DNA of 64,000 nt from JABDMH01 sp965223165 (lineage in GTDB: Bacteria > Bacteroidota > Bacteroidia > Chitinophagales > Saprospiraceae), in assembly GCA_965223165.1 (NCBI GenBank), contig CBDCVQ010000019.1, forward strand, positions 992,001 through 1,056,000. The letters are read 5' to 3'. A model generated the notes under the pieces. The model was given only the letters and a program-made list of their open reading frames with translations. It did not search any database and was not told where the DNA came from. A program made the position numbers and the translations under genes. This document shows positions 9,223 to 17,993 of this stretch, piece after piece (position 1 is the stretch's first letter; each line of letters opens with the position of its first letter).

Positions 9223-10890
9223 GTGCTCACACAGTTATATACACAACTAACTCACCGAGCTGAAGACAAATATCACTTTGTGGCCCACGATTGCTTGTGC
9301 TTCGGATTTCAGTGGTTCTCCATCGTGATTGATCTCAAGTTTAGCGATGCTGCCCACGTTGACATGGCTCAGATAGAGGATGATTTAATAGAAAAATTCA
9401 CTGGAGACATCACACTTTCGGATCTTCCCCAAGATGTCCAGAATATTCTCGAAGTGGACAATATCTATCTGACACATTGGGAATACTTGGGAAGACGAGG
9501 AGGTGCTGGACAGTTCCTTAAGAGTACTCAATTCTCGATCTCTCACATTATGTTTCAATGTCTTCGAGAACTCAGTCAGAGATGGCCATCAATAATAGAT
9601 CGATTCGCGCTCGATATAAACTATGGATATGGCGATACCAGAGGAAACTATCAAGATGGCGCGCCCAACTACATCTCCTTGATATACTTAAGACCGGAAG
9701 CGGATACCATCTTAAAAATAGTAGATCATCTCAATAAGAGACAGTTAAGCAAGATTTATCCAGATCACACATATCAGACCCACACCACCACTGAGTCATA
9801 CGCGCCGAGAAACATCCACATCCTAGGTACGAAGACCAAAGTCAGACGACTAGGGTACTATCTGGCCATGGCTCAATACCTTGCAAAGAACCCCAAAGTT
9901 CCTACTTCCCAAATAGACAGAGCATTCGAGAGACACTGTTCGTCTTATTCTGCTCAACTGCAAAACTACCAAAACCCAAAAGGAGTAATCGAAGTTACTC
10001 AAAGCGGCGTATCTGCACGACCCTACATATCTCTCTACAAAGATTCCCATTGGGTAACTGAACTCAGTAGGATCATCATTCCTGGCAAACAACTGGTGGT
10101 CCTTAACAAATTGCGCCAGTATTACTCAAGGGCTGGTGACAATATATTTACCTTGGATTGCCTCGATAAAGCTATCCTGCTCGAAGTCCTACTGCAGAAC
10201 GATTACCTCTTTCTCACAACACTCATCGAAGAGCTCTATCGCCATGACGAATCTTGTAACTACAATGTCCTCCTGAAAACCTTTCAGACGCGTATTATTT
10301 CCAAACTGCAATCCGAAAAAGAAAAGCAAGAATCTGGAACAGTTTACGCACGCAACTTGAATAAGGTTACGAAGCGCATCAAAGAATGGAAAAAGCCCGA
10401 TAAGTATCTAGAACATATCATCATGCCAAGATTGAACTGGCTCTTAGATCTCTCCTTGGTACAGTTCTCTGGTCAAAGCAACACTCACTACTCTCTTTCT
10501 TCTCGTGGGACGTCATTACTTGAGCAGTTATGCTTCTGGACAGATCTTAACATTGGCTTCTTAGTGGATTCTACGCAGTTTATTCGTAGTTACTTCGTTC
10601 ACCTCTTCAACGAGACCTATAAGTTGGGGTACAAACATCCAAATGACGGTGGTTTGCCTGCCAAGGTGCGGGAGTATCTGCAAGATTGCTTCAGTAGCTT
10701 CGGGACTCTAGCTCCAAATAGAATTACTTCCTCTCAGGCCTTCACATACATCAAATGGCGACTGTTCTACTCAGATCAATTAGTCGTAGAAACCAGTGAG
10801 CTTGAATTGATTTTGCGAACTCAATTGAAACACGACTATGTTTACAAATTTCAGAACCAGTATGGGGATGGATACATTCAAAAGATATAA
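9223..10890 (+). CDS. Unknown 555-aa protein of the operon
   Basis: I do not recognise this protein. It starts with GTG at 9223, 10 bases after the PP-loop gene, and ends 2 bases before the next ATG, so it belongs to the same transcript. No signal peptide, transmembrane helix, Walker motif or zinc motif is visible. Residues 1-160 look globular alpha/beta with many aromatic residues (FQWFSIVIDLKF, DINYGYGDTRGNYQDG). A segment near 365-390 is strongly charged (KLQSEKEKQE, RNLNKVTKRIKEWKKPDK). The last third reads like winged-helix or TPR-like helices (PRLNWLLDLSLVQFSG, YSLSSRGTSLLEQL: a possible winged-helix). Inference: a structural or DNA-recognition subunit specific to this system. Confidence 0.6.
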   Translation: MLTQLYTQLTHRAEDKYHFVAHDCLCFGFQWFSIVIDLKFSDAAHVDMAQIEDDLIEKFTGDITLSDLPQDVQNILEVDNIYLTHWEYLGRRGGAGQFLKSTQFSISHIMFQCLRELSQRWPSIIDRFALDINYGYGDTRGNYQDGAPNYISLIYLRPEADTILKIVDHLNKRQLSKIYPDHTYQTHTTTESYAPRNIHILGTKTKVRRLGYYLAMAQYLAKNPKVPTSQIDRAFERHCSSYSAQLQNYQNPKGVIEVTQSGVSARPYISLYKDSHWVTELSRIIIPGKQLVVLNKLRQYYSRAGDNIFTLDCLDKAILLEVLLQNDYLFLTTLIEELYRHDESCNYNVLLKTFQTRIISKLQSEKEKQESGTVYARNLNKVTKRIKEWKKPDKYLEHIIMPRLNWLLDLSLVQFSGQSNTHYSLSSRGTSLLEQLCFWTDLNIGFLVDSTQFIRSYFVHLFNETYKLGYKHPNDGGLPAKVREYLQDCFSSFGTLAPNRITSSQAFTYIKWRLFYSDQLVVETSELELILRTQLKHDYVYKFQNQYGDGYIQKI

Positions 10891-10892
10891 CT

Positions 10893-12017
10893 ATGCAGTG
10901 GCCCGATTATAATCTAACAAGCAATCCTTTCAGGATCACACCTGCAATTCTCGAAGAAGAATTGGTCTGGGCAGGATTCCCTGCTCTCAAAGGCAAAATA
11001 GAGAATAGAATTTTCCGGAGCTTGAAGTCACAAAACTCATCCCTTGTGTTGAACTGGGGAGAATATGGGAGTGGCAAGACTCACGCAGCCAGATTCTTCA
11101 CAAAGGAAAGTGCCGTCGGCGCTATCGCAAAACGTGCTAAAACCAGCCCACCCTATTGCATCAATCTTCCCTTGCCAAAGGGTAAGGAACCAGTTCGTGA
11201 TATATACATTTCCATAATAGATAACCTAGACTTGAATGAGCTTCGTCAAAAGCATCAAGATCTTTCATCCGATGCCAGCAAGGTAATTGACCAGTTTTCT
11301 TATAACAGATTCATACAAAGCGTCTTGCTCGGCATTTTTTCCACTGACTTTGATGACATCCTGCTCAAGAAGTACTTGTATGGCCAAACCACCAGAAAGG
11401 ACCTCGAAACTCTTAATGCTACAAAACAGAATCCGATATTAAGGCCCCTCCAGACAGATAATGACTACATTAGTTTGTTGGCAGCATTGTTCACGGCACT
11501 CACATATGATAAAGCAATGTACTCCTGCATCGTTCTATGGATCGATGAATTCGAAGACATTGCCATCTTGAGTAGTTCCAATATTGATAAAACAAATAAT
11601 TTTCTTCGCGAGCTGCTAGACCACACACCTAATAACCTATTAGTTTTTCTTAACCTCACGCAGTCAGCTCTATTTAGGGCAGCAGATCTCAGTAACTACT
11701 TGTTCGACTCGGTGAAGTCGAGAATAAAAGAAAGGATAAATTTTGAGCTTCCCACCACTGCCGACTACAAGGACTTTTTGAAAGACCTCTTCTCCAAATT
11801 TCGGACTGGTAAGTCCTTAAACAATCCCTACCATCCTCTCGACGAAACGACGGTTGATCTCGTACTTTCTGAAATGTCTAACTCCTCAATAAGGGCCCTG
11901 AACGAAGTTTTTTCACTTCTCCTTGAGCTAGCTGATTTGGATAAAACCAAAATACCGATCACGACTGATTATTGGAAAAAAGTAAGAGGTGACATAGTTG
12001 GCTGGAAAGATGAATAG
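10893..12017 (+). CDS. ORC/Cdc6-like P-loop ATPase
   Basis: 374 aa. Walker A GEYGSGKT at 56-63 and Walker B CIVLWIDEFEDI at 212-223 (D218, E219) are textbook AAA+/STAND-type motifs. The protein opens NPFRITPAI, the 'NPF' lead-in commonly seen before the P-loop in ATPases of ExeA/ORC type. A likely sensor-1 is FLNLTQSALFR near 255. The C-terminal 80 residues (FELPTTADYKDFLKDLF onwards) look like a lid helix bundle. Role inferred: a second motor or DNA-loading ATPase, smaller than the 1071-aa one. It starts 2 bases after the unknown gene and overlaps the PIN gene by 8 bases (ATGAATAG). Confidence 0.75.
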   Translation: MQWPDYNLTSNPFRITPAILEEELVWAGFPALKGKIENRIFRSLKSQNSSLVLNWGEYGSGKTHAARFFTKESAVGAIAKRAKTSPPYCINLPLPKGKEPVRDIYISIIDNLDLNELRQKHQDLSSDASKVIDQFSYNRFIQSVLLGIFSTDFDDILLKKYLYGQTTRKDLETLNATKQNPILRPLQTDNDYISLLAALFTALTYDKAMYSCIVLWIDEFEDIAILSSSNIDKTNNFLRELLDHTPNNLLVFLNLTQSALFRAADLSNYLFDSVKSRIKERINFELPTTADYKDFLKDLFSKFRTGKSLNNPYHPLDETTVDLVLSEMSNSSIRALNEVFSLLLELADLDKTKIPITTDYWKKVRGDIVGWKDE

Positions 12018-12888
12018 GACGATCTGTGTCTTGGATGCTTGTTGCATCATCCATCTTCTGCTCATTGATGAACAAGATCGCTTGTGGAATCGCCTCAGAC
12101 AGACAATGAATTATCGAGTATCTGACGTAGTTATTCGCGAAGTTCAAGGTAATTATCGGAGTATCAAAGAGCTCAGCGAGAACGAAGGTGAGGTACAACA
12201 GAAAATTAACCACCTATGGGGTCATTGCATACAGGCAGTTGAGGTCGCCAAAAGCTATAACCCCGATTTAGTTCAGGAAGTTAGTGATCACTTGGCATAT
12301 CATAAAAAAAATGGCGAGTTCTTCTCAAGCGTTATCTCTTATCACCTTGCTGGAAAAGAAAAGACGAAAATCTTCTTTCATACAGATGATATTGCTGCAA
12401 GAGATTGCTTCTCCCCGTTCTTCCAGAGTCATCAGATTGGAGCCATCGAAGACACGGTAGATCTCATAATCCTAATGCATCGGCAAGATCCAAGTCTGAT
12501 CAAAAGAGATGCCCTCCGATTCATTAACAATTTGCTGACCCACTACCGCCAGCAAGTAGTCCATCTGCTGGGAAGATTGAGACATCTACAATCAGAGATA
12601 AATACATCGATCCGCTTCCGCAAAGACCGAACTTTAAAGAAGCATTTGGAGAGCCTTATTGAAAAACTGGATGGCTTCAATCTCTCTGGGATCACTGCGC
12701 ACCACGATGCACTAGTTGGAAATTCACAGCTCTCTAAGATATTCAAGGCATTTCCAGCCATATTCGATATCGCATCTGAAGATGCCTCGTCTGATTATTT
12801 TACGAAGATCCTGCATCGACAGCAACAAATAGAGAATGATGACCTGATTCTTTTGAGATGTAAATTGGCTCCCAATTCAGATGATTAG
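12010..12888 (+). CDS. PIN-like nuclease domain protein
   Basis: 292 aa from the ATG at 12010; the TTG four codons upstream is less likely. The N-terminus MNRTICVLDACCIIHLL has the opening PIN strand with D9. SDVVIREV holds E44, and IFFHTDDIAARDCF holds D126/D127 and D132. This D...E...D..D order is the metal-binding pattern of PIN ribonucleases and flap-type nucleases. Residues 175-292 form a helical extension. PIN domains usually cut RNA, and a toxin of type II systems has this fold, but this one is about twice the length of a VapC and sits inside an operon with ATPases. Inference: the effector that cleaves RNA or DNA when the system is triggered. The 8-base overlaps on both sides indicate fixed stoichiometry. 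Confidence 0.6.
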   Translation: MNRTICVLDACCIIHLLLIDEQDRLWNRLRQTMNYRVSDVVIREVQGNYRSIKELSENEGEVQQKINHLWGHCIQAVEVAKSYNPDLVQEVSDHLAYHKKNGEFFSSVISYHLAGKEKTKIFFHTDDIAARDCFSPFFQSHQIGAIEDTVDLIILMHRQDPSLIKRDALRFINNLLTHYRQQVVHLLGRLRHLQSEINTSIRFRKDRTLKKHLESLIEKLDGFNLSGITAHHDALVGNSQLSKIFKAFPAIFDIASEDASSDYFTKILHRQQQIENDDLILLRCKLAPNSDD

Positions 12889-15340
12889 TTCCTTTTCAAT
12901 GAATCTTGAGAAACTCTTCCTGTCCCTTTACGCAACATCCTCAGAATCAAAAATCGAAAATATTACTTCACAAAAATCCCCGTATCTAGATACGTTTAGG
13001 TGGAAGCCATTAGCCAATAATCGAAGTAACTTCAGCATCGTCAAGAATCAGCAGTCCAATCCCATCGCAGCCCTGATTGAAAAAATCACCAACTCTATTG
13101 ATGCACTCTTGACTAAAAAGTGCCTGGAAGTCGGCATGGATCCAAAAAGTGAGGTCGCTCCCCAAACCATGCAAGAAGCCCTTGATCAATTTTATCCGGA
13201 AAACAAACAATGGGCACTTCTTCCCACCTTTCGCAGACAGCAAGCCCAAGACATTCAAATCATTGCAGATGGTCCGAAACGACAGACGGCGGTCATTATC
13301 TATGATAATGGAGAAGGGCAACACCCCGAGGACTTTGAAGACACCTTCCTCTCACTGATCAAGGGCAACAAAAACGATGTTCCGTTTGTCCAAGGCAAAT
13401 ACAACATGGGAGGATCCGGAGCGATCGTATTCTGTGGTAAAAAGAGGTACCAACTCATTGGGTCCCGGCGGTTTGACGGTAGCGGTGATTTTGGATTTAC
13501 CCTGGTACGAGAACACGTGAAAACGGAATCGGACAGGGCCAAAGAAACCTGGTTTGAGTATCTGACCATCGATGGCCGGATCCCTTCATTTCCGATCTCT
13601 TCTCTGGATTTAGGCTTGGAGGGGAGAAAATTTACTACGGGCACTATAATCAAACTGTACAATTACCAATTTCCGCCGGGATACTCTGCCTTTTCGCAGG
13701 AATTGAATCAAAGCATCAATGAGTATTTGTTTCAACCTGCACTCCCGATCCTCACCAAGGACAATGCAGAGCGCTATCCCAACAACAAGATTCTTGTCAA
13801 TACCGCCTATGGCCTGAGCCGTCGATTGCATTCGGAGGAGAAGGACTATCTGGAGGACAAGTTTTCTGAGACACTTACCGATCCGACAATCGGAGAAGTA
13901 AAGGTATTCTGCTTTGTGTTCAACCGAAAAGTTAAACACCACGATACCAAGAGGACCAAGAGCATCATTGCCGATCGCTACTTTAAGAACAGAATGTCGG
14001 TGATCTTCACCCTCAACGGTCAAGTACACGGGCACTATACATCAGAATTCATCACGCGCTCTCTCAAGATGAATCTCTTAAAGAACTACCTGCTCATACA
14101 TGTGGAATGCACCAATATGAAATATGGGTTTCGCAAAGAGCTGTTCATGGCCTCTCGGGATCGACTAAAGCAGGGCGAGGAGACGCAATATTTGCGAAGT
14201 TTTCTGAGTGGTCAGCTATCTAAACCAGGGAGCCGGTTAAAGGAAATCGAGCGACGGAGAAAACAGGCGGTGAATGTCGACGTCTCCATGGATACGGGAG
14301 ATCTCATCAAGCACCTTTCGAAGGAGATCCCCCTCCACGAGGATCTGATGAAGCTGCTCAGCTCAACCTTCAAGCTTGAAGTATTTGACAAAGCCGCTTC
14401 TTCAAAACGGAAATCAAGCAAAAAGAAAGACGAAAAGTCCAAAGAGGAATTCAAATTCAATCCAAAGCGGTTTCCGACCTTTCTCAAGCTGGAACGCAGG
14501 AATGATCAGGGTGAAACCGTAGTACAGATACCGAGGGGCGGAGAAAAACGTCTCACCCTGCATACCGATGTAGAAGACAATTACTTCGATCGCTTGGACG
14601 AGCCCGGAGATCTGCAAGTGGCTATTCTTGGTCCAGAAGCTGAGATCGATCCAACCGACGCTAATCGTACTCGTCGACGTCCCTCAAATCCCGCATTGCC
14701 TTTGCATGTAGCAAAGAGTAGCCCAAATCAGGGTCAAATTCGCGTAGCCATCGGAGCGCCGGCTGAAGCGAAGGTCGGGGACAAACAGCAGGTCACCATC
14801 ACTTTGAGCGGGCCCGGAGGCCCTTTTGAGGAAATCTTCTTTGTCAAAATTGCAGAAAGAAGGAAGGTCAAAGAGAAGGAGAAGGGGCCTGCCGAAGACC
14901 CGCCACTTAAGGGACTCCCCGCCCTGGTCTTAGCTTATCAAAAGAAGAGCCAAACGGACCATGCGTCATGGGGAGAGGCGGAGGAAGCGACGGGGCAGAC
15001 AATGGATTTTGAGGACGTATTGGGTCTGCAAGTGAGCGGAGACGTGTTGGAGAAAATCTTCGTAAACATGGATGCTCGTGTTTTGAAGAATTTTAAGAGC
15101 CGTCACAGAAATCAGAATCCTGAGCAAGTTGATCTCACCAATAGAAAATACTACTCCTCCGTCTATTTCCATGTGCTCTTTCTTTACACCATCACAATCA
15201 ACCGCGGGTTTAGGATTTCAAGTAAAGAAGAGGACGACATCGACGTAGGTACCTACCTGAAGGACATCTTCGGAAGTTTTTATGCCACCTTCATCATGAA
15301 CTACGGCTCAGAAGCCTTGCTTGAGTCGGTAGCAGAGTAG
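12881..15340 (+). CDS. GHKL (HATPase) ATP-binding protein, last gene of operon
   Basis: 819 aa. The Bergerat fold is well shown: N-box ALIEKITNSIDA (E67, N71, D74), G1 box YDNGEGQ at 141-147, and G2 box GKYNMGGSGA at 172-181. Order and spacing resemble Hsp90/MutL/MORC-type ATPases rather than histidine kinases (no H-box). Residues 470-500 carry a lysine-rich linker (SSKRKSSKKKDEKSKEE), followed by a beta-rich region 500-650 and an all-alpha C-terminal domain. The start overlaps the PIN gene by ATGATTAG; an alternative ATG lies at 12899. MutL/MORC-like ATPases clamp DNA; inference: a DNA-sensing or clamp subunit that licenses the PIN nuclease. No terminator hairpin was found after 15340. Confidence 0.75.
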   Translation: MISSFSMNLEKLFLSLYATSSESKIENITSQKSPYLDTFRWKPLANNRSNFSIVKNQQSNPIAALIEKITNSIDALLTKKCLEVGMDPKSEVAPQTMQEALDQFYPENKQWALLPTFRRQQAQDIQIIADGPKRQTAVIIYDNGEGQHPEDFEDTFLSLIKGNKNDVPFVQGKYNMGGSGAIVFCGKKRYQLIGSRRFDGSGDFGFTLVREHVKTESDRAKETWFEYLTIDGRIPSFPISSLDLGLEGRKFTTGTIIKLYNYQFPPGYSAFSQELNQSINEYLFQPALPILTKDNAERYPNNKILVNTAYGLSRRLHSEEKDYLEDKFSETLTDPTIGEVKVFCFVFNRKVKHHDTKRTKSIIADRYFKNRMSVIFTLNGQVHGHYTSEFITRSLKMNLLKNYLLIHVECTNMKYGFRKELFMASRDRLKQGEETQYLRSFLSGQLSKPGSRLKEIERRRKQAVNVDVSMDTGDLIKHLSKEIPLHEDLMKLLSSTFKLEVFDKAASSKRKSSKKKDEKSKEEFKFNPKRFPTFLKLERRNDQGETVVQIPRGGEKRLTLHTDVEDNYFDRLDEPGDLQVAILGPEAEIDPTDANRTRRRPSNPALPLHVAKSSPNQGQIRVAIGAPAEAKVGDKQQVTITLSGPGGPFEEIFFVKIAERRKVKEKEKGPAEDPPLKGLPALVLAYQKKSQTDHASWGEAEEATGQTMDFEDVLGLQVSGDVLEKIFVNMDARVLKNFKSRHRNQNPEQVDLTNRKYYSSVYFHVLFLYTITINRGFRISSKEEDDIDVGTYLKDIFGSFYATFIMNYGSEALLESVAE

Positions 15341-15391
15341 CTCCCAAGACTATAGAGCCCAATCAAGCTATGGCTTACAAAGGCCGGTCAT

Positions 15392-16342
15392 TTATCTCCA
15401 GTACAACTGCCTGAGAATACCTCCATACACCTCATCATCGGTTCCATAGCTCAAAATCCCCGCAGGGGTCACGGGCGGACCAAGTGCCTCGATCTTCAGA
15501 CCTTGGAACTCGCTGATCTTGATCGGCTTCTGCAGTAAGTCCACGGAAAACGCAGGACTTGATTTGACTCGCCCAGCTAGATAAACTGCTGAAGCGAAGG
15601 GTCCCTGATCGTTATCAATGTCGTAGCTAGCGGCAATCCAAAGACGTCCAGCTTTATCTACGTGTAGATCCGAAATGTCTCGACTATACCTATCGCTGAT
15701 ATCAGCTGAAAAAGGAAGTGTGTTTGCAAATACAAGCCTCTTGGGCCACTGCTTCAAGTTCAATTTGTCCCAGAGAATCGAATTAGTGATAGTTGATCCG
15801 CTTCTAAAGCCGATGATCAAGTGTACAGCATCCGTTCCATTTGCAACGCAACTAAGCCCTTCAACACTCAAATCAGTCGTCTCATTGATAAAGCCCGGAA
15901 TCAGGGTACTGTCGGTGACCGCAACGTCCCAAACGAAGGGTCGCGATTCGCTGACCGTAAGATGAAAGATCCTCCCATAGTCACCTTTGTAGTATGAGCT
16001 TTCAATTGCTAAGAACTCATTCTTCCTGTTTGGCAATGCACATATAGCTTCGAGATCATTGCCCTTCTTTGAAAACTTTTTCCAGTCTTCATTTACCGCG
16101 ATATACCTCACTTTCTCTTTCGTCTCGTGCTTGGTTGGAACTACAACAATGCCAAAACGGCTGAGATTTGCGGTGTGCTTATTGTACTTGTGGTCATGAA
16201 TCACCAGAAAGAGACTAGATGTGTCGCCTCCGGATTCGATTTCTGCTATGCCGCCTATGCCAATGGGTGATTGACCGTAGGAAGGCTGGAACATCGCTAA
16301 AAACAGAAAGGCACTTGTTGTAATAGATCCAATTGTTCTCAT
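15392..16342 (-). CDS. Secreted hypothetical protein, esterase-like-phytase/propeller type
   Basis: 316 aa with a signal peptide (ITTSAFLFLAMFQPSYGQ). Repeated beta strands such as DLEAICALPNRKNEFLAIES and YGRIFHLTVSESRPFVWDVA, then LSVEGLSCVANGTD, suggest a beta-propeller like the 'esterase-like activity of phytase' or SdiA-regulated families, where the 'DLEAI' and 'VEGLS' turns hold metal or define blades. Catalytic residues cannot be named. It converges on the defence operon and ends 51 bases from it. Likely periplasmic or surface protein of the host backbone. Confidence 0.5.
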   Translation of the reverse strand: MRTIGSITTSAFLFLAMFQPSYGQSPIGIGGIAEIESGGDTSSLFLVIHDHKYNKHTANLSRFGIVVVPTKHETKEKVRYIAVNEDWKKFSKKGNDLEAICALPNRKNEFLAIESSYYKGDYGRIFHLTVSESRPFVWDVAVTDSTLIPGFINETTDLSVEGLSCVANGTDAVHLIIGFRSGSTITNSILWDKLNLKQWPKRLVFANTLPFSADISDRYSRDISDLHVDKAGRLWIAASYDIDNDQGPFASAVYLAGRVKSSPAFSVDLLQKPIKISEFQGLKIEALGPPVTPAGILSYGTDDEVYGGILRQLYWR

Positions 16343-16659
16343 GTTTCTTAATGAATAATGGAAGGATTGGTAACCCTCATTGATGTTGGAAAGAATATCG
16401 CCTGGCTAGGACTGGCCTAGTTTCATGTACTCAATCGGACACCACGGACGCAGATCGAAGGAGTGTATCGCGCAAGAGGTAGTTGGTACTCCGGCCCAAG
16501 ATGGCTGGTCTTGCACTGAGCAACCCACTGACGAATGCCCTTGAGATGCTGGATCGAAAAGTTTAGACCTTGCACGTCCACATTTTTCAACTAACTTCAA
16601 AGATCATCCGGCACCCGGCTCGGGATGAAACCTTTGTCATCGCACACACTAACGCAGAT
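16343..16659. other. Divergent intergenic region
   Basis: 317 bases between two divergent secreted-protein genes. GGCTAGGACTGGCCTAG near 16402-16418 is a small imperfect palindrome. An in-frame ATG at 16570 would lengthen the esterase gene by 30 residues without a signal peptide, so it is not used. Nothing else seen. Confidence 0.35.
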
Positions 16660-17529
16660 ATGGCTTCATCATTTCTCTCTCCCATATTGATCCTTCTACC
16701 GATTGTCACCATCGCACAGTCAGGCACCGTACACGACGTACTCACGATGCAAAGCGACATCCTGGACATGGAGCGCAAATACGCCATCTACCTGCCTCCA
16801 GACTATGAGACGTCCGAGCGGAGCTATCCGGTACTCTACCTTCTTCATGGCGGCGGCGATGATCAGACGGGCTGGATCCAATTTGGGGAAGTGCTCTACA
16901 TCACGGACAAAGCCATTCGGGAAAGGAAGGCGACGCCCATGATTATTGTCATGCCCGATGCTAACACGGGGCGAAGGGGCTACTTCAACAGCATCGATGG
17001 CAGCTGGCGTTATGAGGACTTCTTCTTTGACGAACTGATGCCTCATGTGGAAGAGAAGTACCGCATCAAAGGCGAAAAGAGATACCGAGCGGTGGCCGGC
17101 CTATCGATGGGAGGCGGAGGATCATTCATATATGCACTCCATCGACCCGAAATGTTTTCGTCGGCTTGCCCGCTCAGTGCTTCTACGGGCCAAGTGACCT
17201 TCGAGCGCTTTCTCGAGCGGGCCAAACAAAGGTATGGGGCCACCGATCAAACTCCTGAAGCCGATCTGCGAGCCTATTGGCAGCGGCATTATGCCGTATC
17301 GCTGATCGAGTCGATGAAGCCAGATGACGTGAAGTCCGTGCGATGGTTTATCGACTGTGGTGACGATGACTTTCTGTACGAGGGCAACTCACTGGTGCAC
17401 ATCGCGATGCGAAAGAAGGATATCCCACATGAGTTTCGCATCCGCGACGGTGGACACAGCTGGACATACTGGAGAGAATCGCTGCCCAACGTCCTCTCCT
17501 TTGTGTCGGAGGCATTTCATCAGCATTAA
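16660..17529 (+). CDS. Secreted esterase (esterase D / feruloyl-esterase-like, alpha/beta hydrolase)
   Basis: 289 aa from the ATG at 16660, chosen because a signal peptide follows (FLSPILILLPIVTIAQS). The PF00756-type core is plain: RKYAIYLPPDYE, then PVLYLLHGGGDDQTGW (oxyanion strand), MIIVMPDANTGR, and the nucleophile elbow VAGLSMGGGGSF with catalytic Ser. An acid is expected around IDCGDDDFL, and the His in DGGHSWTYW completes the triad. Such enzymes de-esterify plant or algal polysaccharides or short acyl esters; substrate unknown. The length is normal. It lies just before GAGT-rich repeats, so the 3' region has been a site of repeat growth. Confidence 0.8.
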   Translation: MASSFLSPILILLPIVTIAQSGTVHDVLTMQSDILDMERKYAIYLPPDYETSERSYPVLYLLHGGGDDQTGWIQFGEVLYITDKAIRERKATPMIIVMPDANTGRRGYFNSIDGSWRYEDFFFDELMPHVEEKYRIKGEKRYRAVAGLSMGGGGSFIYALHRPEMFSSACPLSASTGQVTFERFLERAKQRYGATDQTPEADLRAYWQRHYAVSLIESMKPDDVKSVRWFIDCGDDDFLYEGNSLVHIAMRKKDIPHEFRIRDGGHSWTYWRESLPNVLSFVSEAFHQH

Positions 17530-17569
17530 AATCCCTGGTCATGCGGTCGACAGACGCATTCTGCGGTAC

Positions 17570-17757
17570 TAGAGTGGAGTTTGGAGTGAACTTGAGTTCC
17601 GAGTGATCTTGAGTTATGAGTGAACTTGAGTTCCGAGTGATCTTGAGTTATGAGTGATCTTGAGTTCCGAGTGCGCTTGAGTGCTGAGTGAACTTGAGTT
17701 TCATACTAGCTCTCGGCGGGGGATACCTGATTGCACTCGATCGTGGCCATCTGCTAG
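17570..17757 (+). repeat. GAGT-periodic 17-bp tandem array plus 62-bp trailer
   Basis: GAGT occurs alternately 7 and 10 bases apart (GAGTtccGAGTgatctt / GAGTtatGAGTgaactt), giving a 17-bp unit repeated about seven times from 17570 to 17695. At 17696 the array ends in a trailer beginning GAGTTTCATACTAGC and ending GTGGCCATCTGCTAG at 17757. The same trailer follows the other arrays at 18060, 18848 and 18984. No open frame spans it. Confidence 0.8.
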
Positions 17758-17814
17758 TGGGGAGATGTCGCGTACGTTTCTGTAGAGGCCGACAAGTTGC
17801 GGAAGTGACTAGTA

Positions 17815-17993
17815 CTAGTGGACTGTAACATTGAAAAGGGGTGCATGGATCGCAATTATTTCGTGCCAAATCGAAGAGACAGAACCGCACATAGCCTAAG
17901 CTACCCCGATAGTTATCGGGGGCTTCTGGCGATGAAGAGTTGGTGCGAAAGAATGCGATCGGGCATTCCGCTTTCAGCGTTACAGTCCACTAG
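17815..17993. mobile_element. 179-bp palindromic MITE-like element with CTAG ends
   Basis: Perfect 15-bp terminal inverted repeats CTAGTGGACTGTAAC (17815-17829) and GTTACAGTCCACTAG (17979-17993). The inside continues as a long imperfect palindrome (TTGAAAAGGGG against CTGAAAGCGG; GGATCGCA against CGATCGCA), with an inner CCCCGATAGTTATCGGGG at about 17905-17922. Ends in CTAG match the other elements of this window, although the body differs from the 166-bp family. It encodes no protein and would fold as one long hairpin. Confidence 0.75.

Noticed and set aside
13010..14035. Minus-strand open frames inside the GHKL gene
   Set aside because: They are shadows of the long plus-strand gene with clear N, G1 and G2 boxes.
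4039..15340. Assigning the operon to BREX, Dnd or Ssp
   Set aside because: No PglZ, BrxL, BrxA, methyltransferase, DndA/D/E or SspE-type genes are visible. Only the PP-loop enzyme and the ATPase layout are shared with these.
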